This document shows, one piece after another, positions 47,796-55,817 of a stretch of 64,000 nt of DNA. The notes beneath the pieces were generated by a model. That model worked only from the letters and a program-made list of their open reading frames with translations. It searched no databases and was not told the origin of the DNA. Position numbers and translations under genes: made by a program. Origin of the DNA: Seongchinamella sediminis. Its GTDB lineage: Bacteria > Pseudomonadota > Gammaproteobacteria > Pseudomonadales > Halieaceae. Within the stretch, counting starts at the first letter, position 1. Every line of letters starts with the position of its first letter. The stretch covers positions 55,737-119,736 of the forward strand of contig NZ_QRAN01000014.1 in the NCBI RefSeq assembly GCF_003457605.1, written 5' to 3'.

Positions 47796-47968
47796 TGCTC
47801 GATCTCATGCTTGATATCCTCTACAGCCGTGACACGGCCCTGTGTCACATCCTCCTGGCCCTTGCGTACTTTGTCCAACACATAAAGCCGGTACATGATT
47901 TCATCCATGTCAGCGGTGTCCGGTAACTGGTTGATGATATTCAGAGCATCCTGTTTAGCGGCTTGCAT
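47789..47968 (-). CDS. Antitoxin of the ParE-type module
   Basis: 59 residues from an ATG at 47968 with CAGGAA upstream. The sequence has the pattern of small antitoxin-like partners of ParE toxins: a helix, then DMDEIMYRLYVLDKVRKGQE and a C-terminal VEDIKHEIEQW. The stop overlaps the toxin start by 7 bp, the usual type II order (antitoxin first). Family by pattern only. Confidence 0.7.
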   Translation of the reverse strand: MQAAKQDALNIINQLPDTADMDEIMYRLYVLDKVRKGQEDVTQGRVTAVEDIKHEIEQW

Positions 47969-48101
47969 GGTCGATTCCTGATAATGACGCTTGGCGAATG
48001 ATGGCATGATTGCGAGAGTGAAGCCAAATCTGCCTCCAGGGTAGATTCAGGAGAACCAGTAGGAAAAAGCCTTCAAGGACAGCAACTACCAAAGGCGCGG
48101 G

Positions 48102-50027
48102 TCAGGCGTAAGAGCTCACTTGTACCGGATCCAGCCCCCGTGGCCTGACCCCGCGGCGGCGCAGGTAGTCCAGCTGGCGCTCCACCCGGGCGCGAAACCC
48201 GGGCCAGTCATCGCCTTTTCCGTGCCAGCCCCATTCTGCGGTGGCCAGCAGCCGCGGGAACAGCATGTACTCCAGCTGTTTCCGGCTGGCCAGCAGTTCG
48301 CCCCAGAGATTGGCCTGCACGCCCATGGCATTGGCAACGCCGGCGGGGAAGGGTGATTGCCGGTAGCAGGCCTCGAGGTCTGCGCTGCCTGCCCAGTGCA
48401 GGCCGGGTTCTCGCGGGTCATCGCTCCAGGCCGTGTCCAGGTAGGCGCGTGGCGCCGGGCAACTGATGACCGGGTAGCCCGCTGCCGCCAGCCGGCGCAC
48501 GGCCTCGTCGCCGGTCCAGGCGCAGATCGGCGTATTTCGCTTTAGCCTGTTACCCTGCACGGCCTCTTCCCAGCCCACCAGGGTTTTGCCCCGGGCGGCG
48601 AGGAAGGCCTGCGCGTGATGCAGCAGGTGGCCCTGCAGGTCACGCGCGTCCCGGTAGCCCTCGCGCTGCATCAGCTGGCGGCAGGCCTCGGAGCCCAGCC
48701 ACACCCCCTCCGGCACTTCATCGGCGCCGAGGTGTACATACTGGCCGGGAAACAGTTCGCAGACTTCGGCCAGCACCGTATCGAGGAATTCATAGGTGCC
48801 GGGCAGGCCCGGATTCAGCACGTTGTCATCGAAGAACTGCACCGAACAGTAGCGGGAGCTGTCGCCGGGGTCGCGCAGCAGGTCGGGCAGGGCCTCGATA
48901 CAGGCCCGGCAGTGCCCGGGTATATCGATTTCCGGTACCACGCTAATACCCCGGGCCGCGGCGTATTCCACTACCAGGGCGACATCCTCACGGCTGTAGT
49001 AGCCACCGTAGCGCAGCGGTCCGCTGCCCAGCTGTGGCGGCAGTACTTCGCCGTGGCCGCGCCAGGCGCCGATCTCCCGCAGCTGCGGGTAGGCGGCGAT
49101 ATCCAGGCGCCAGGCCTCGTCATCGGTCAGGTGCCAGTGGAAGTGGTTGAGCTTGTACAGCGCCATCCAGTCCAGCAGGTCGAACAGTGTGTCCAGGTCG
49201 TGGAAGTGGCGGGCACAGTCCAGCATCAGCGCCCGGTAGCGATAGTGGGGCCGGTCCTCTAGCTGCAGGCAGGGCAGGGCGGGCTTGCCGTTCTGCGTTT
49301 CCCGTAGCTGCAGCAGGCTGGCGGCGGCGCGGCAGAAGCCGGCGCTGGTGGCCGCCTGCAGCAGGATGCGCTCGTCGCTGATCGCCAGCCGGTAGGCTTC
49401 CCGGGCCAGGGTCGCGTCCAGCGCACACACCAGGGTCCCGTGCTCGCTGCTGCTGGCCGCAGGCCAGCTCTGGTCCAGCATGAACTGCAGCCAGTCCAGT
49501 GCGGGCAGGGCCTCGGCAACGGCGTCGATCACCGGCGCCACAGGCCAGGGGCGCGAGCCGCTGGCGGCGGATACCGATTGGGCGGCGGGCAACAGGCCGG
49601 GCCGGGCTGTCTGCGGCTGGCTGGCATTGGTGTGTACCGGTGTTACCGCCGGGCGCAGCGGTAAATCGTGCCCCTGCAGCTGCACCTCGTAAACCGCCTC
49701 GCCAGAACTGAGGAAGTAACCGCCGGGCAGGTCGCTCAGTCGTTGCAGCAGACCGGGCGGCCCGATGAGCTGCAGGCAGCAGTGCTCTCCCGGCAGCAGC
49801 GGGGCGGGGTCATCGGGAGCCAGGCAGAGGTGGCTTCCGGTGCGGGTCATTACCGTAGCCGTCCCCGCGTGAACGTCCCGTTGCAGGTCAAGGTGCAGAC
49901 GCCACTGATGTAATGCCGTGTCCAGGCTGTTCTCCAGGCGCAATGCCAGCCTGCTCTGCTGCTGTTCTTCGGCATAGGACAGGCGCAGCCCGAGGGCCTT
50001 GTGGCTGTGGATTGACAACGTTGACAT
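48102..50027 (-). CDS. GH20 beta-N-acetylhexosaminidase
   Basis: 641-residue glycoside hydrolase family 20 enzyme that removes GlcNAc from chito-oligosaccharides. The N-terminal part is a GH20b-like domain; the catalytic barrel begins ALMLDCARHFHDLDTLFDLL, and the catalytic Asp-Glu pair is in YVHLGADEVPEGVW; FHWHLTDDEAW and VVPEIDIPGHC are family blocks. I see no signal peptide, so it may act in the cytoplasm on imported oligomers, or the true N-terminus may differ. The start at 50027 (MSTLSIHSHKALGL) lies inside a repressor operator; a second in-frame ATG at 50060 lies inside the other operator. GAGAG just upstream of 50027 is a weak ribosome site. Confidence 0.9.
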   Translation of the reverse strand: MSTLSIHSHKALGLRLSYAEEQQQSRLALRLENSLDTALHQWRLHLDLQRDVHAGTATVMTRTGSHLCLAPDDPAPLLPGEHCCLQLIGPPGLLQRLSDLPGGYFLSSGEAVYEVQLQGHDLPLRPAVTPVHTNASQPQTARPGLLPAAQSVSAASGSRPWPVAPVIDAVAEALPALDWLQFMLDQSWPAASSSEHGTLVCALDATLAREAYRLAISDERILLQAATSAGFCRAAASLLQLRETQNGKPALPCLQLEDRPHYRYRALMLDCARHFHDLDTLFDLLDWMALYKLNHFHWHLTDDEAWRLDIAAYPQLREIGAWRGHGEVLPPQLGSGPLRYGGYYSREDVALVVEYAAARGISVVPEIDIPGHCRACIEALPDLLRDPGDSSRYCSVQFFDDNVLNPGLPGTYEFLDTVLAEVCELFPGQYVHLGADEVPEGVWLGSEACRQLMQREGYRDARDLQGHLLHHAQAFLAARGKTLVGWEEAVQGNRLKRNTPICAWTGDEAVRRLAAAGYPVISCPAPRAYLDTAWSDDPREPGLHWAGSADLEACYRQSPFPAGVANAMGVQANLWGELLASRKQLEYMLFPRLLATAEWGWHGKGDDWPGFRARVERQLDYLRRRGVRPRGLDPVQVSSYA

Positions 50028-50058
50028 GCTCTCGTATTGTTCGAGAGACAACGTTGTC
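50012..50058. promoter_or_regulatory. Divergent promoter with paired GlcNAc-repressor operators
   Basis: TTGACA (50012-50017) and TATTGT (50035-50040) are 17 bp apart and point toward the kinase. Operators are GACAACGTTGAC (50014-50025, one mismatch), overlapping the -35, and GACAACGTTGTC (50047-50058), at the expected start of transcription; the centres are 33 bp apart. This is the same layout as at the TonB receptor promoter. The hexosaminidase start codon lies within the first operator on the other strand. Confidence 0.78.
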
Positions 50059-50078
50059 ATAGATACCGGGAAATTGCA

Positions 50079-51017
50079 ATGCGAGAACGCGCATTTACTC
50101 AACAAGAGGGCGGCCGGCAGTCATCGCCCGCTGCCTGCGGCCCGCTGTTCCTGGGAATCGATGGCGGCGGCAGCAAGTGCAAAGCGCGGCTGGTGGATGC
50201 CAGCGGCGCGTTGCTGGCGGTGGCCGTGGCCGGGCCGGCCAATGCCTTCCAGGACCAGGCGGGCGCCCGGGAGGCGATGTTGGCTTCGGCGCGCCAGGCC
50301 CTGGCCACCGCGGGCCTGGCGCCGGAACTGCTGGGCCAGCTGCGGGTGGGCGCGGGGCTGGCGGGCGTCAATATTCCTCGGGTCGCCGGGGAGATGCGCC
50401 AGTGGCAGCACCCGTTTGCCGCCCTCTACCTGGAAACCGACATCCATATTGCCTGCCTGGGGGCCCACGGCGGCGCCGATGGCGGCATTATCGTTGCTGG
50501 CACTGGCTCCGTCGGCTACAGCTATGCCGGCGGCAGGGGCAGCAGCGTCGGTGGTCATGGCTTCCCCGCCGGGGACCACGGCAGCGGCGCCTGGCTGGGC
50601 CTGCGCGCCCTGCAAAGCGCCCTGCTGGCGCTTGACCAGCTGGGCCCGGAAACCGGGCTGCTCGATGCCATTGAGCGCCAGCTGGGCGCGACGGGGACAG
50701 GCCTGGTGGACAGCATGGCCGGGGCCCGGCCCCGGGAATACGGCGCGCTGGCCCCGCTGGTACTGGAGTGTGCCGATGCCGGGGATGCGGTCGCCGTGGC
50801 GATCGTAGCGGAGGGGGCGGACTACCTCACCCGGCTGGGACGCCGCCTACTGGACGACGGCGCCCCAGCGCTGGCCATGCTCGGCGGCCTGGCGCCGCGC
50901 CTGCTGCCCTGGCTGGCGGCGGATGTGCGCGAGCGTGTGCTGGCGCCGGTGGCCGAGGCCGATGTCGGCGCGGTGCAGTTGGCCATGTCCGCCGGGGCGG
51001 ATGCCGCTCAGGCCTGA
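50079..51017 (+). CDS. nagK: N-acetylglucosamine kinase (BadF/BcrA ATPase family)
   Basis: 312-residue ASKHA-fold kinase that makes GlcNAc-6-phosphate from GlcNAc. [17 protein letters not shown] is the phosphate-1 loop; [17 protein letters not shown] is phosphate-2 with the adenosine region at [11 protein letters not shown]. The BadF/BcrA-type GlcNAc kinase is common in marine GlcNAc clusters. The ATG at 50079 gives a normal N-terminus; an in-frame ATG at 50037 would lie inside the promoter. The gene converges on nagB with a 10-bp overlap. Confidence 0.85.
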   Translation: MRERAFTQQEGGRQSSPAACGPLFLGIDGGGSKCKARLVDASGALLAVAVAGPANAFQDQAGAREAMLASARQALATAGLAPELLGQLRVGAGLAGVNIPRVAGEMRQWQHPFAALYLETDIHIACLGAHGGADGGIIVAGTGSVGYSYAGGRGSSVGGHGFPAGDHGSGAWLGLRALQSALLALDQLGPETGLLDAIERQLGATGTGLVDSMAGARPREYGALAPLVLECADAGDAVAVAIVAEGADYLTRLGRRLLDDGAPALAMLGGLAPRLLPWLAADVRERVLAPVAEADVGAVQLAMSAGADAAQA

Positions 51018-51805
51018 CCCTGCAGCCGGGCCAGCAGGGCCTGGTTCTGCGCCTCGATGTGCTTGAAAAACGCGGGATCGCTGAGCCCGCTGGCGGCCTC
51101 CTCGTCGACGATGACCACGGTGGCCGGGTGCATTTGCAGGGCGGAAGCCGGGCACCAGGCGGATACCGGTCCCTCGACCATGGCGCGGATAGCCCTGGCC
51201 TTGCTGCTCCCGGTGGCCAGCAATACCACCAGCCGCGCTTCCATGATGGTGCCGATGCCCATGGTGATGGACAGCTGCGGCTGGAATTCACCCGCACTGA
51301 AAAACCGGGCGTTGTCGGCGATGGTCTCGCGGGTGAGGGTCTTGACCCGGGTCCGCGAGCTCAGGCAGGAGGTGGGCTCGTTAAAACCGATATGACCGTT
51401 GCGGCCAATGCCGAGTAGCTGAATGTCGATGCCGCCGGCGTCCTCGATGGCGGCCTCATACTCCCGGCAGGCGACCAGCGGGTTGGCGGCGTCTCCCGGC
51501 GGCACCCGGGTATTGTCCGGGTCGATGTCGATATGCTCGAAGAACTCCCGGTTCATGAAGTGGCGGTAGCTCTGCGGGTGCTCCGGCGCCAGGTCCATGT
51601 ACTCGTCGAGGTTGAAGGTTTTCACCCGGGCAAAACTGATCTCGCCGCGCTGGTTGCTGGCAATCAGCTCCCGGTACAGGCTCAGGGGCGTGGAGCCGGT
51701 GGCCAGGCCGAACACCGAGTCGGGTTTCTTGGCCAGTTGTTCGCGGAAAATGTCGGCGCCGTAGCTTGCGACCTGGGTGGCATCATCGAGGATGACTACT
51801 TTCAT
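51008..51805 (-). CDS. nagB: Glucosamine-6-phosphate deaminase
   Basis: NagB, 265 residues, converts glucosamine-6-phosphate to fructose-6-phosphate and ammonia. The blocks [24 protein letters not shown] (catalytic Asp), [14 protein letters not shown] with the acid/base His, and [10 protein letters not shown] are complete. AAGGAAG precedes the ATG. It was the third gene of the regulator-nagA-nagB operon, but an insertion sequence now lies between nagA and this gene, so its expression may depend on readthrough from the element. Confidence 0.95.
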   Translation of the reverse strand: MKVVILDDATQVASYGADIFREQLAKKPDSVFGLATGSTPLSLYRELIASNQRGEISFARVKTFNLDEYMDLAPEHPQSYRHFMNREFFEHIDIDPDNTRVPPGDAANPLVACREYEAAIEDAGGIDIQLLGIGRNGHIGFNEPTSCLSSRTRVKTLTRETIADNARFFSAGEFQPQLSITMGIGTIMEARLVVLLATGSSKARAIRAMVEGPVSAWCPASALQMHPATVVIVDEEAASGLSDPAFFKHIEAQNQALLARLQGQA

Positions 51806-51826
51806 GCTGCTTCCTTTGCCCCTAAT

Positions 51827-51834
51827 CTATCTAG
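51827..51834. repeat. Left 8-bp target duplication of the nag-operon IS
   Basis: CTATCTAG at 51827-51834 is repeated exactly at 53503-53510. Confidence 0.88.
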
Positions 51835-53502
51835 TGCCCGTCCATAAACGGGCGTTTTTCGATTTTCGTTGTTTTGCACGTTGAACTTATGCTCATTTGC
51901 ACTTCCTCTTCCAGGATTACGGCTTCAACTGCGGCCCTGATCCCCGGTATGTTCGTTTTCGACGGTCGGACTTCCCGCAGAACCTCTTTATTCCGCTATC
52001 CGACGCTGTCTTTACCCGCTCTGATAGCTATGTCGAATTCAGTCGTGCCATCCGCACCAGGTTGTAACTAACGATTGACGACCAGACATCAGCCATAAAT
52101 CCCTGCAAGCCTCGCCACAGGCTACGTTTCAACCCATAGGCCCGCTTCAGTTCTGAGGTGTTCGATTCAATGCCCGCCCGGAAGTTACATAGCTGCTTGT
52201 AAAGTTTCTGCGAGCTGGTCATCGCGTCAATAGTCAGCCCCTTCTTTTTCTGGAAGGCGACTTCACCCACACCCAGGGCCTTCGCTTCTTTCAGATTGGC
52301 CGTGCTGGCATAACCACCGTCCGCCGCTATACAACCGGGCAGCTGTCCATATATGGCTACCTGCCGCTGGATCATCGGCAGGTAGCGCTCTGTATCGCAC
52401 GGGTTACCTGATTCAATCGTCGCATCCAGAACCAGACCTTCTCTACCCGTTGTCAGATTAATCTTGTGCCCGTACTGGATGTCTCGACTACCCTTCACAA
52501 TAATATCCGTGTGCGGCTCATGCAGGCTGACAACCTTCTCGGTGGCCGGTACCGATTCACCCTTCAACACACGCCGCCGGGTTTGGCGAATGACCCGGCG
52601 CAGCAATCGGCGATAGTGCTTCACACGGTCAATCCACTGCCCATAAGCGGGTCCCCGGAATCGGTAGAGCTGTACGTGCCAAAGCGCATCGCTGCTCTCT
52701 TTCATCACTTGCTCGGCATAGGCCAAAAGGTCTTTATACAAAGGCTCTTTCTTTGCCATGCCCCTTGTATAAAAGACCTGCCGGGCAAGGCTTTTGGCCG
52801 GTTTCCGACGATCAGTAAAGTCAATTCCGGGCACCTTCAGTTTCTTCTTCGCGTTCACCATCAGCCGAGTCAATATCCTGATGCCATCATTCAATAAACT
52901 GCTGTCGGAGGGCTCATGAATGTTCGTTGCCACCACGGTGCTGTCTACCCGGACTTGATTGCAACATTCCACGCCATCGGTCAGCGCCTGGCCAACAATC
53001 GCCTGATTAATGCGTTCCCATGTCCGGGGTTTGATGCGACTGATGTTGCCCTGTAGGCCCGACTTTTTTGGTACCACTCCTTGAGGTAGGCGCGCAAAGC
53101 TTCGAAAACTGCCACTGTCTTCAAGGTAAAATACCAACTCCTTGTAGCTCAATTGCCGGACCTGCTTCAGTATCGCACAGCGCAGCACGCTCTCCACGGG
53201 AAGCCCGGTTCGACCGGTGGGCTGTGTAGACTCAGCGGACAGGTCGGCTTCCACCCAGCTGAGTAACTCCTCGCAGCCATCCAGAATGCCGGACATCATG
53301 GCCAGTTGGTTACCGATCTCGTGTTTTGCGTAGTGATCAAATATACTTGCCTGAGCGTTGCGGGTTTCTCGCATCGTTATCCCTCGTTGCTTTGGTGCTT
53401 TGAGTTTCGTCGCTTAAAAGCATACCAAGGTCTCGAGGGATTTTTTATGCGCCTGTGAATAAATTCCTTTAATATCAGATCATTAGAGTTTCCGGATGCG
53501 CA
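51835..53502 (-). mobile_element. Insertion sequence between nagA and nagB (1668 bp)
   Basis: Bounded by the exact duplication CTATCTAG. The ends are imperfect inverted repeats: TGCCCGTCCATAAAC at the left and TGCGCATCCGGAAAC from the right end (11 of 15). It holds one transposase gene transcribed leftward, in the same direction as the nag genes. The right copy of the duplication contains the nagA stop codon, so nagA is not damaged. The 33-bp segment at the left end contains a small GCCCGT/ACGGGC hairpin. Confidence 0.88.
52028..53374 (-). CDS. DDE transposase (IS4/IS5-like or ISNCY group)
   Basis: 448 residues. The N-terminal block RETRNAQASIFDHYAKHEIG and LPVESVLRCAILKQVRQLSY are typical of a group of IS4/IS5-related transposases; RVDSTVVATNIHEPSD holds the likely first catalytic Asp and GCIAADGGYASTANLKEA the second. 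It ends with SIVSYNLVRMARLNST. Exact family cannot be fixed here. It appears intact. Confidence 0.85.
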   Translation of the reverse strand: MRETRNAQASIFDHYAKHEIGNQLAMMSGILDGCEELLSWVEADLSAESTQPTGRTGLPVESVLRCAILKQVRQLSYKELVFYLEDSGSFRSFARLPQGVVPKKSGLQGNISRIKPRTWERINQAIVGQALTDGVECCNQVRVDSTVVATNIHEPSDSSLLNDGIRILTRLMVNAKKKLKVPGIDFTDRRKPAKSLARQVFYTRGMAKKEPLYKDLLAYAEQVMKESSDALWHVQLYRFRGPAYGQWIDRVKHYRRLLRRVIRQTRRRVLKGESVPATEKVVSLHEPHTDIIVKGSRDIQYGHKINLTTGREGLVLDATIESGNPCDTERYLPMIQRQVAIYGQLPGCIAADGGYASTANLKEAKALGVGEVAFQKKKGLTIDAMTSSQKLYKQLCNFRAGIESNTSELKRAYGLKRSLWRGLQGFMADVWSSIVSYNLVRMARLNST

Positions 53503-53510
53503 CTATCTAG
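53503..53510. repeat. Right 8-bp target duplication of the nag-operon IS
   Basis: CTATCTAG, identical to 51827-51834; on the minus strand its CTAGATAG includes the TAG stop of nagA. Confidence 0.88.
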
Positions 53511-54667
53511 ATAGCGTGCTGTTGGTGCTCGCCGGCGACCCAGGTATGGCTGACCTGGTAGTCGTTGTCGAAGGCAAACAGGTCGGCGCGGTAGCCCGCA
53601 GCCAGTCGTCCCAGTTGCCCCTCGAGCCCGAGGAATTGCGCCGGGTAACGGGACGCCATGCGCAGGCATTCTTCCAGGGCGAGACCGGCGTCCAGGTGGG
53701 CGATGCGCACCGCGTCGAACAGGGCGATGGCGCTGCCGGCGAGATTGCCCTCGGCGTTGACCAGGCGGCCAGCGTCGACCTTGATGCATTCGCCGTAAAT
53801 TTCAATGCTGTCCGGGCCACCCACCGTGGACATGGCATCGCTGACCAGCAGCAGTTTACCGGGGCCCTTGGCCCGGTGGGCGATGCGGATGGCGGCGGGA
53901 TCAACGTGGTGGCCGTCGGCGATAATGCCCGCCCAGGTGTCGGTATTGTCCAGTGCCGCGCCCACTGTACCCGGGGCGCGGCCCTGCAGCGGGCTCATGG
54001 CATTGAACAGGTGGGTAAATCCGCGCAGGCCTTCGGCGATGGCGGCGCTGATCTGCTGGTAGCTGGCATCGGTGTGGCCGGCGCAGACCAGCAGGCCTGC
54101 CTGGCTGAGCTTGCGCACCACCCCCGGACCGGCGTGTTCCGGCGCCAGGGTAATCATGGTGGGGAAGTCGCCCAGGCTGGTCAGCCAGTCGATGTCGCTG
54201 GGCGCCGGCGGCCGGATCATCGTCGCCTTGTGGGTGCCCCGGCGGTTTGGGGCGAAATGCGGCCCTTCCAGGTGCAACCCCAGCACTCCGGACTCGCCCG
54301 CTGCCCGTGCTGCGGCGATGGCGGATGCGGCCCGGCGCTGTACCTCGGGGGTGTCGCTGATCACCGTGGGCATGATGCCGGTGGTACCGTAGCGCCGGTG
54401 GGCGTTGGCGATGGTGGCGACACCTTCGGCGCTGGGCTGGTTGTTGAACATGACACCCCCGCCGCCGTTGACCTGGATGTCGATCAAGCCGGGGGCGAGG
54501 TTGAGACCCGCAAGTTCATGGCGCTGGATATCGGCGGCAAGTTCCGCCCGCGGCAGCACCGCGACAATCTGCTCCCTATCGATCAGCAGGGCGTGATCGT
54601 CGAGCCAGTTGTCGCCGTCAAACAGCCGGCGGGGGCAGATAGCGGAAACTAGAGCGGGGCCGGGCAT
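53507..54667 (-). CDS. nagA: N-acetylglucosamine-6-phosphate deacetylase
   Basis: NagA, 386 residues, amidohydrolase that deacetylates GlcNAc-6-phosphate. Motifs: APGLIDIQVNGGGG, LGLHLEGPHFAPNRRGTH, the metal ligand His in CAGHTDASYQ, GFTHLFNAMSPLQGR and the catalytic Asp in LLVSDAMSTVGG. The ATG at 54667 overlaps the end of the regulator gene by 19 nt, with AGGGA just upstream, so translation is coupled. The stop falls within the target duplication of the adjacent insertion sequence. Confidence 0.95.
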   Translation of the reverse strand: MPGPALVSAICPRRLFDGDNWLDDHALLIDREQIVAVLPRAELAADIQRHELAGLNLAPGLIDIQVNGGGGVMFNNQPSAEGVATIANAHRRYGTTGIMPTVISDTPEVQRRAASAIAAARAAGESGVLGLHLEGPHFAPNRRGTHKATMIRPPAPSDIDWLTSLGDFPTMITLAPEHAGPGVVRKLSQAGLLVCAGHTDASYQQISAAIAEGLRGFTHLFNAMSPLQGRAPGTVGAALDNTDTWAGIIADGHHVDPAAIRIAHRAKGPGKLLLVSDAMSTVGGPDSIEIYGECIKVDAGRLVNAEGNLAGSAIALFDAVRIAHLDAGLALEECLRMASRYPAQFLGLEGQLGRLAAGYRADLFAFDNDYQVSHTWVAGEHQQHAI

Positions 54668-55683
54668 GTGGAATCCCTGATGACCAGCTCGGGCTTGAAT
54701 TCCAGGCTGGCGCCTGGTGGCTCGTCACTGCCGTGGCGAGCGGCGCGTATGCTTTCGATCAATACCCGCGCAGCGGCGGCGGCAATCTCGCTGTTGGGCT
54801 GGTGGGCGGTGGTCAGTTTGGGCCAGGTCTGGCGGGAAAACGGGCTGTCCTCGAAGCCCACGATAGAGAGTTGCTGCGGCACAGCGACCTGCCTGATGCG
54901 CGCGGCGAACAGTGCACCGGCGGCGATTTCGTCGTTACAGGCAAAGATCGCGCTGGGAGTGCTGTCCAGGCCCAGCAGGCGTGAGGTCCGTTCGGAACCG
55001 GAATCGAAGTTGTAGGAGCCGGGCAGGATCAACTCGTCGCGGCGGGGCAGTCCGGCGTCGGCCAGGGCAGCCAGGTAACCCTTGAGGCGCTGTTCACTGG
55101 AGGAGTCGTGCTCCTCATGGCCCCCGAGGAAGGCGATGTCCCGGTGGCCCAGTTCTACCAGGTAGCGGGTAATGTCGTAGGCGGCATGGTAGTCGTCAAT
55201 CAACACGCGGGGCCCCTTGCCCTCGCTGTCGCCGCCGCCGGACAGGATTCGCACATGGCTCATGCCCCGGGACTCCAGGGCTTCGATCAGCCGTGCTGAC
55301 TCGGAGAAGGGCGGGGTGAGCACCAGCCCCGCCACGTGGCCATTGCTGACCAGTTGGCGCAGCTCATCGACATAGTTGCCATCGCCGGAGTCGGTGGGGT
55401 GGATCAGCAATTCGAAGCCCTGGCGTTTACATTCCTCAAGTATGCCGTGCTGCATCTCGATCACGTAGTGGCTGTTGGGGTTGTCGTAAATAAAGGCGAT
55501 AAAACTGGCGGCGCCGCGCAGCTGGCGGGCGGACAGGTTGGGTTGGTAATTCAGTTCCTCGATAGCGGCCCACACTTTGGCCTGCAGGTCCTCGCCCACC
55601 GAGGGCTCGCGGTTGATTACCCGGGACACGGTCTTGAAGGACACGCCGGCGAGCTTCGCCACATCCTTGATCGTCGCTTTCAT
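54649..55683 (-). CDS. nagR: LacI-family transcriptional repressor of the GlcNAc regulon
   Basis: 344 residues: LacI-type HTH (TIKDVAKLAGVSFKTVSRVI, hinge helix PNLSARQLRG) and a periplasmic-binding-like effector domain (residues about 60-344, with FACNDEIAAGALFA and SIVGFEDSPF). It lies directly upstream of nagA and is translationally coupled to it. GACAACGTTGTC, a typical LacI-family palindrome with central CG, lies upstream of its own gene and at the TonB receptor and hexosaminidase/kinase promoters. The effector is probably GlcNAc-6-phosphate, by analogy with NagR-type repressors. Confidence 0.85.
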   Translation of the reverse strand: MKATIKDVAKLAGVSFKTVSRVINREPSVGEDLQAKVWAAIEELNYQPNLSARQLRGAASFIAFIYDNPNSHYVIEMQHGILEECKRQGFELLIHPTDSGDGNYVDELRQLVSNGHVAGLVLTPPFSESARLIEALESRGMSHVRILSGGGDSEGKGPRVLIDDYHAAYDITRYLVELGHRDIAFLGGHEEHDSSSEQRLKGYLAALADAGLPRRDELILPGSYNFDSGSERTSRLLGLDSTPSAIFACNDEIAAGALFAARIRQVAVPQQLSIVGFEDSPFSRQTWPKLTTAHQPNSEIAAAAARVLIESIRAARHGSDEPPGASLEFKPELVIRDSTCPAPL

Positions 55684-55758
55684 CTGTTCATTGAGTCCTT
55701 GTCCACCGTCACGGGGTGTGCCAGTCTTGCGCTTATCCTAGCGCCTTATCGATGCTAT

Positions 55759-55770
55759 GACAACGTTGTC
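55759..55770 (-). promoter_or_regulatory. GlcNAc-repressor operator upstream of nagR
   Basis: GACAACGTTGTC, a perfect palindrome, 76 bp upstream of the nagR start, with TTGACA (read leftward, 55772-55767) overlapping it as at the other promoters. Only a weak -10 (ATAAGG) is seen 17 bp later. It implies autoregulation of the nagR-nagA-nagB operon. Confidence 0.75.
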
Positions 55771-55817
55771 AATACTTCCTTGATGGCGAGCAGGTAAATA
55801 CAGAGATGCCGCCGCCC

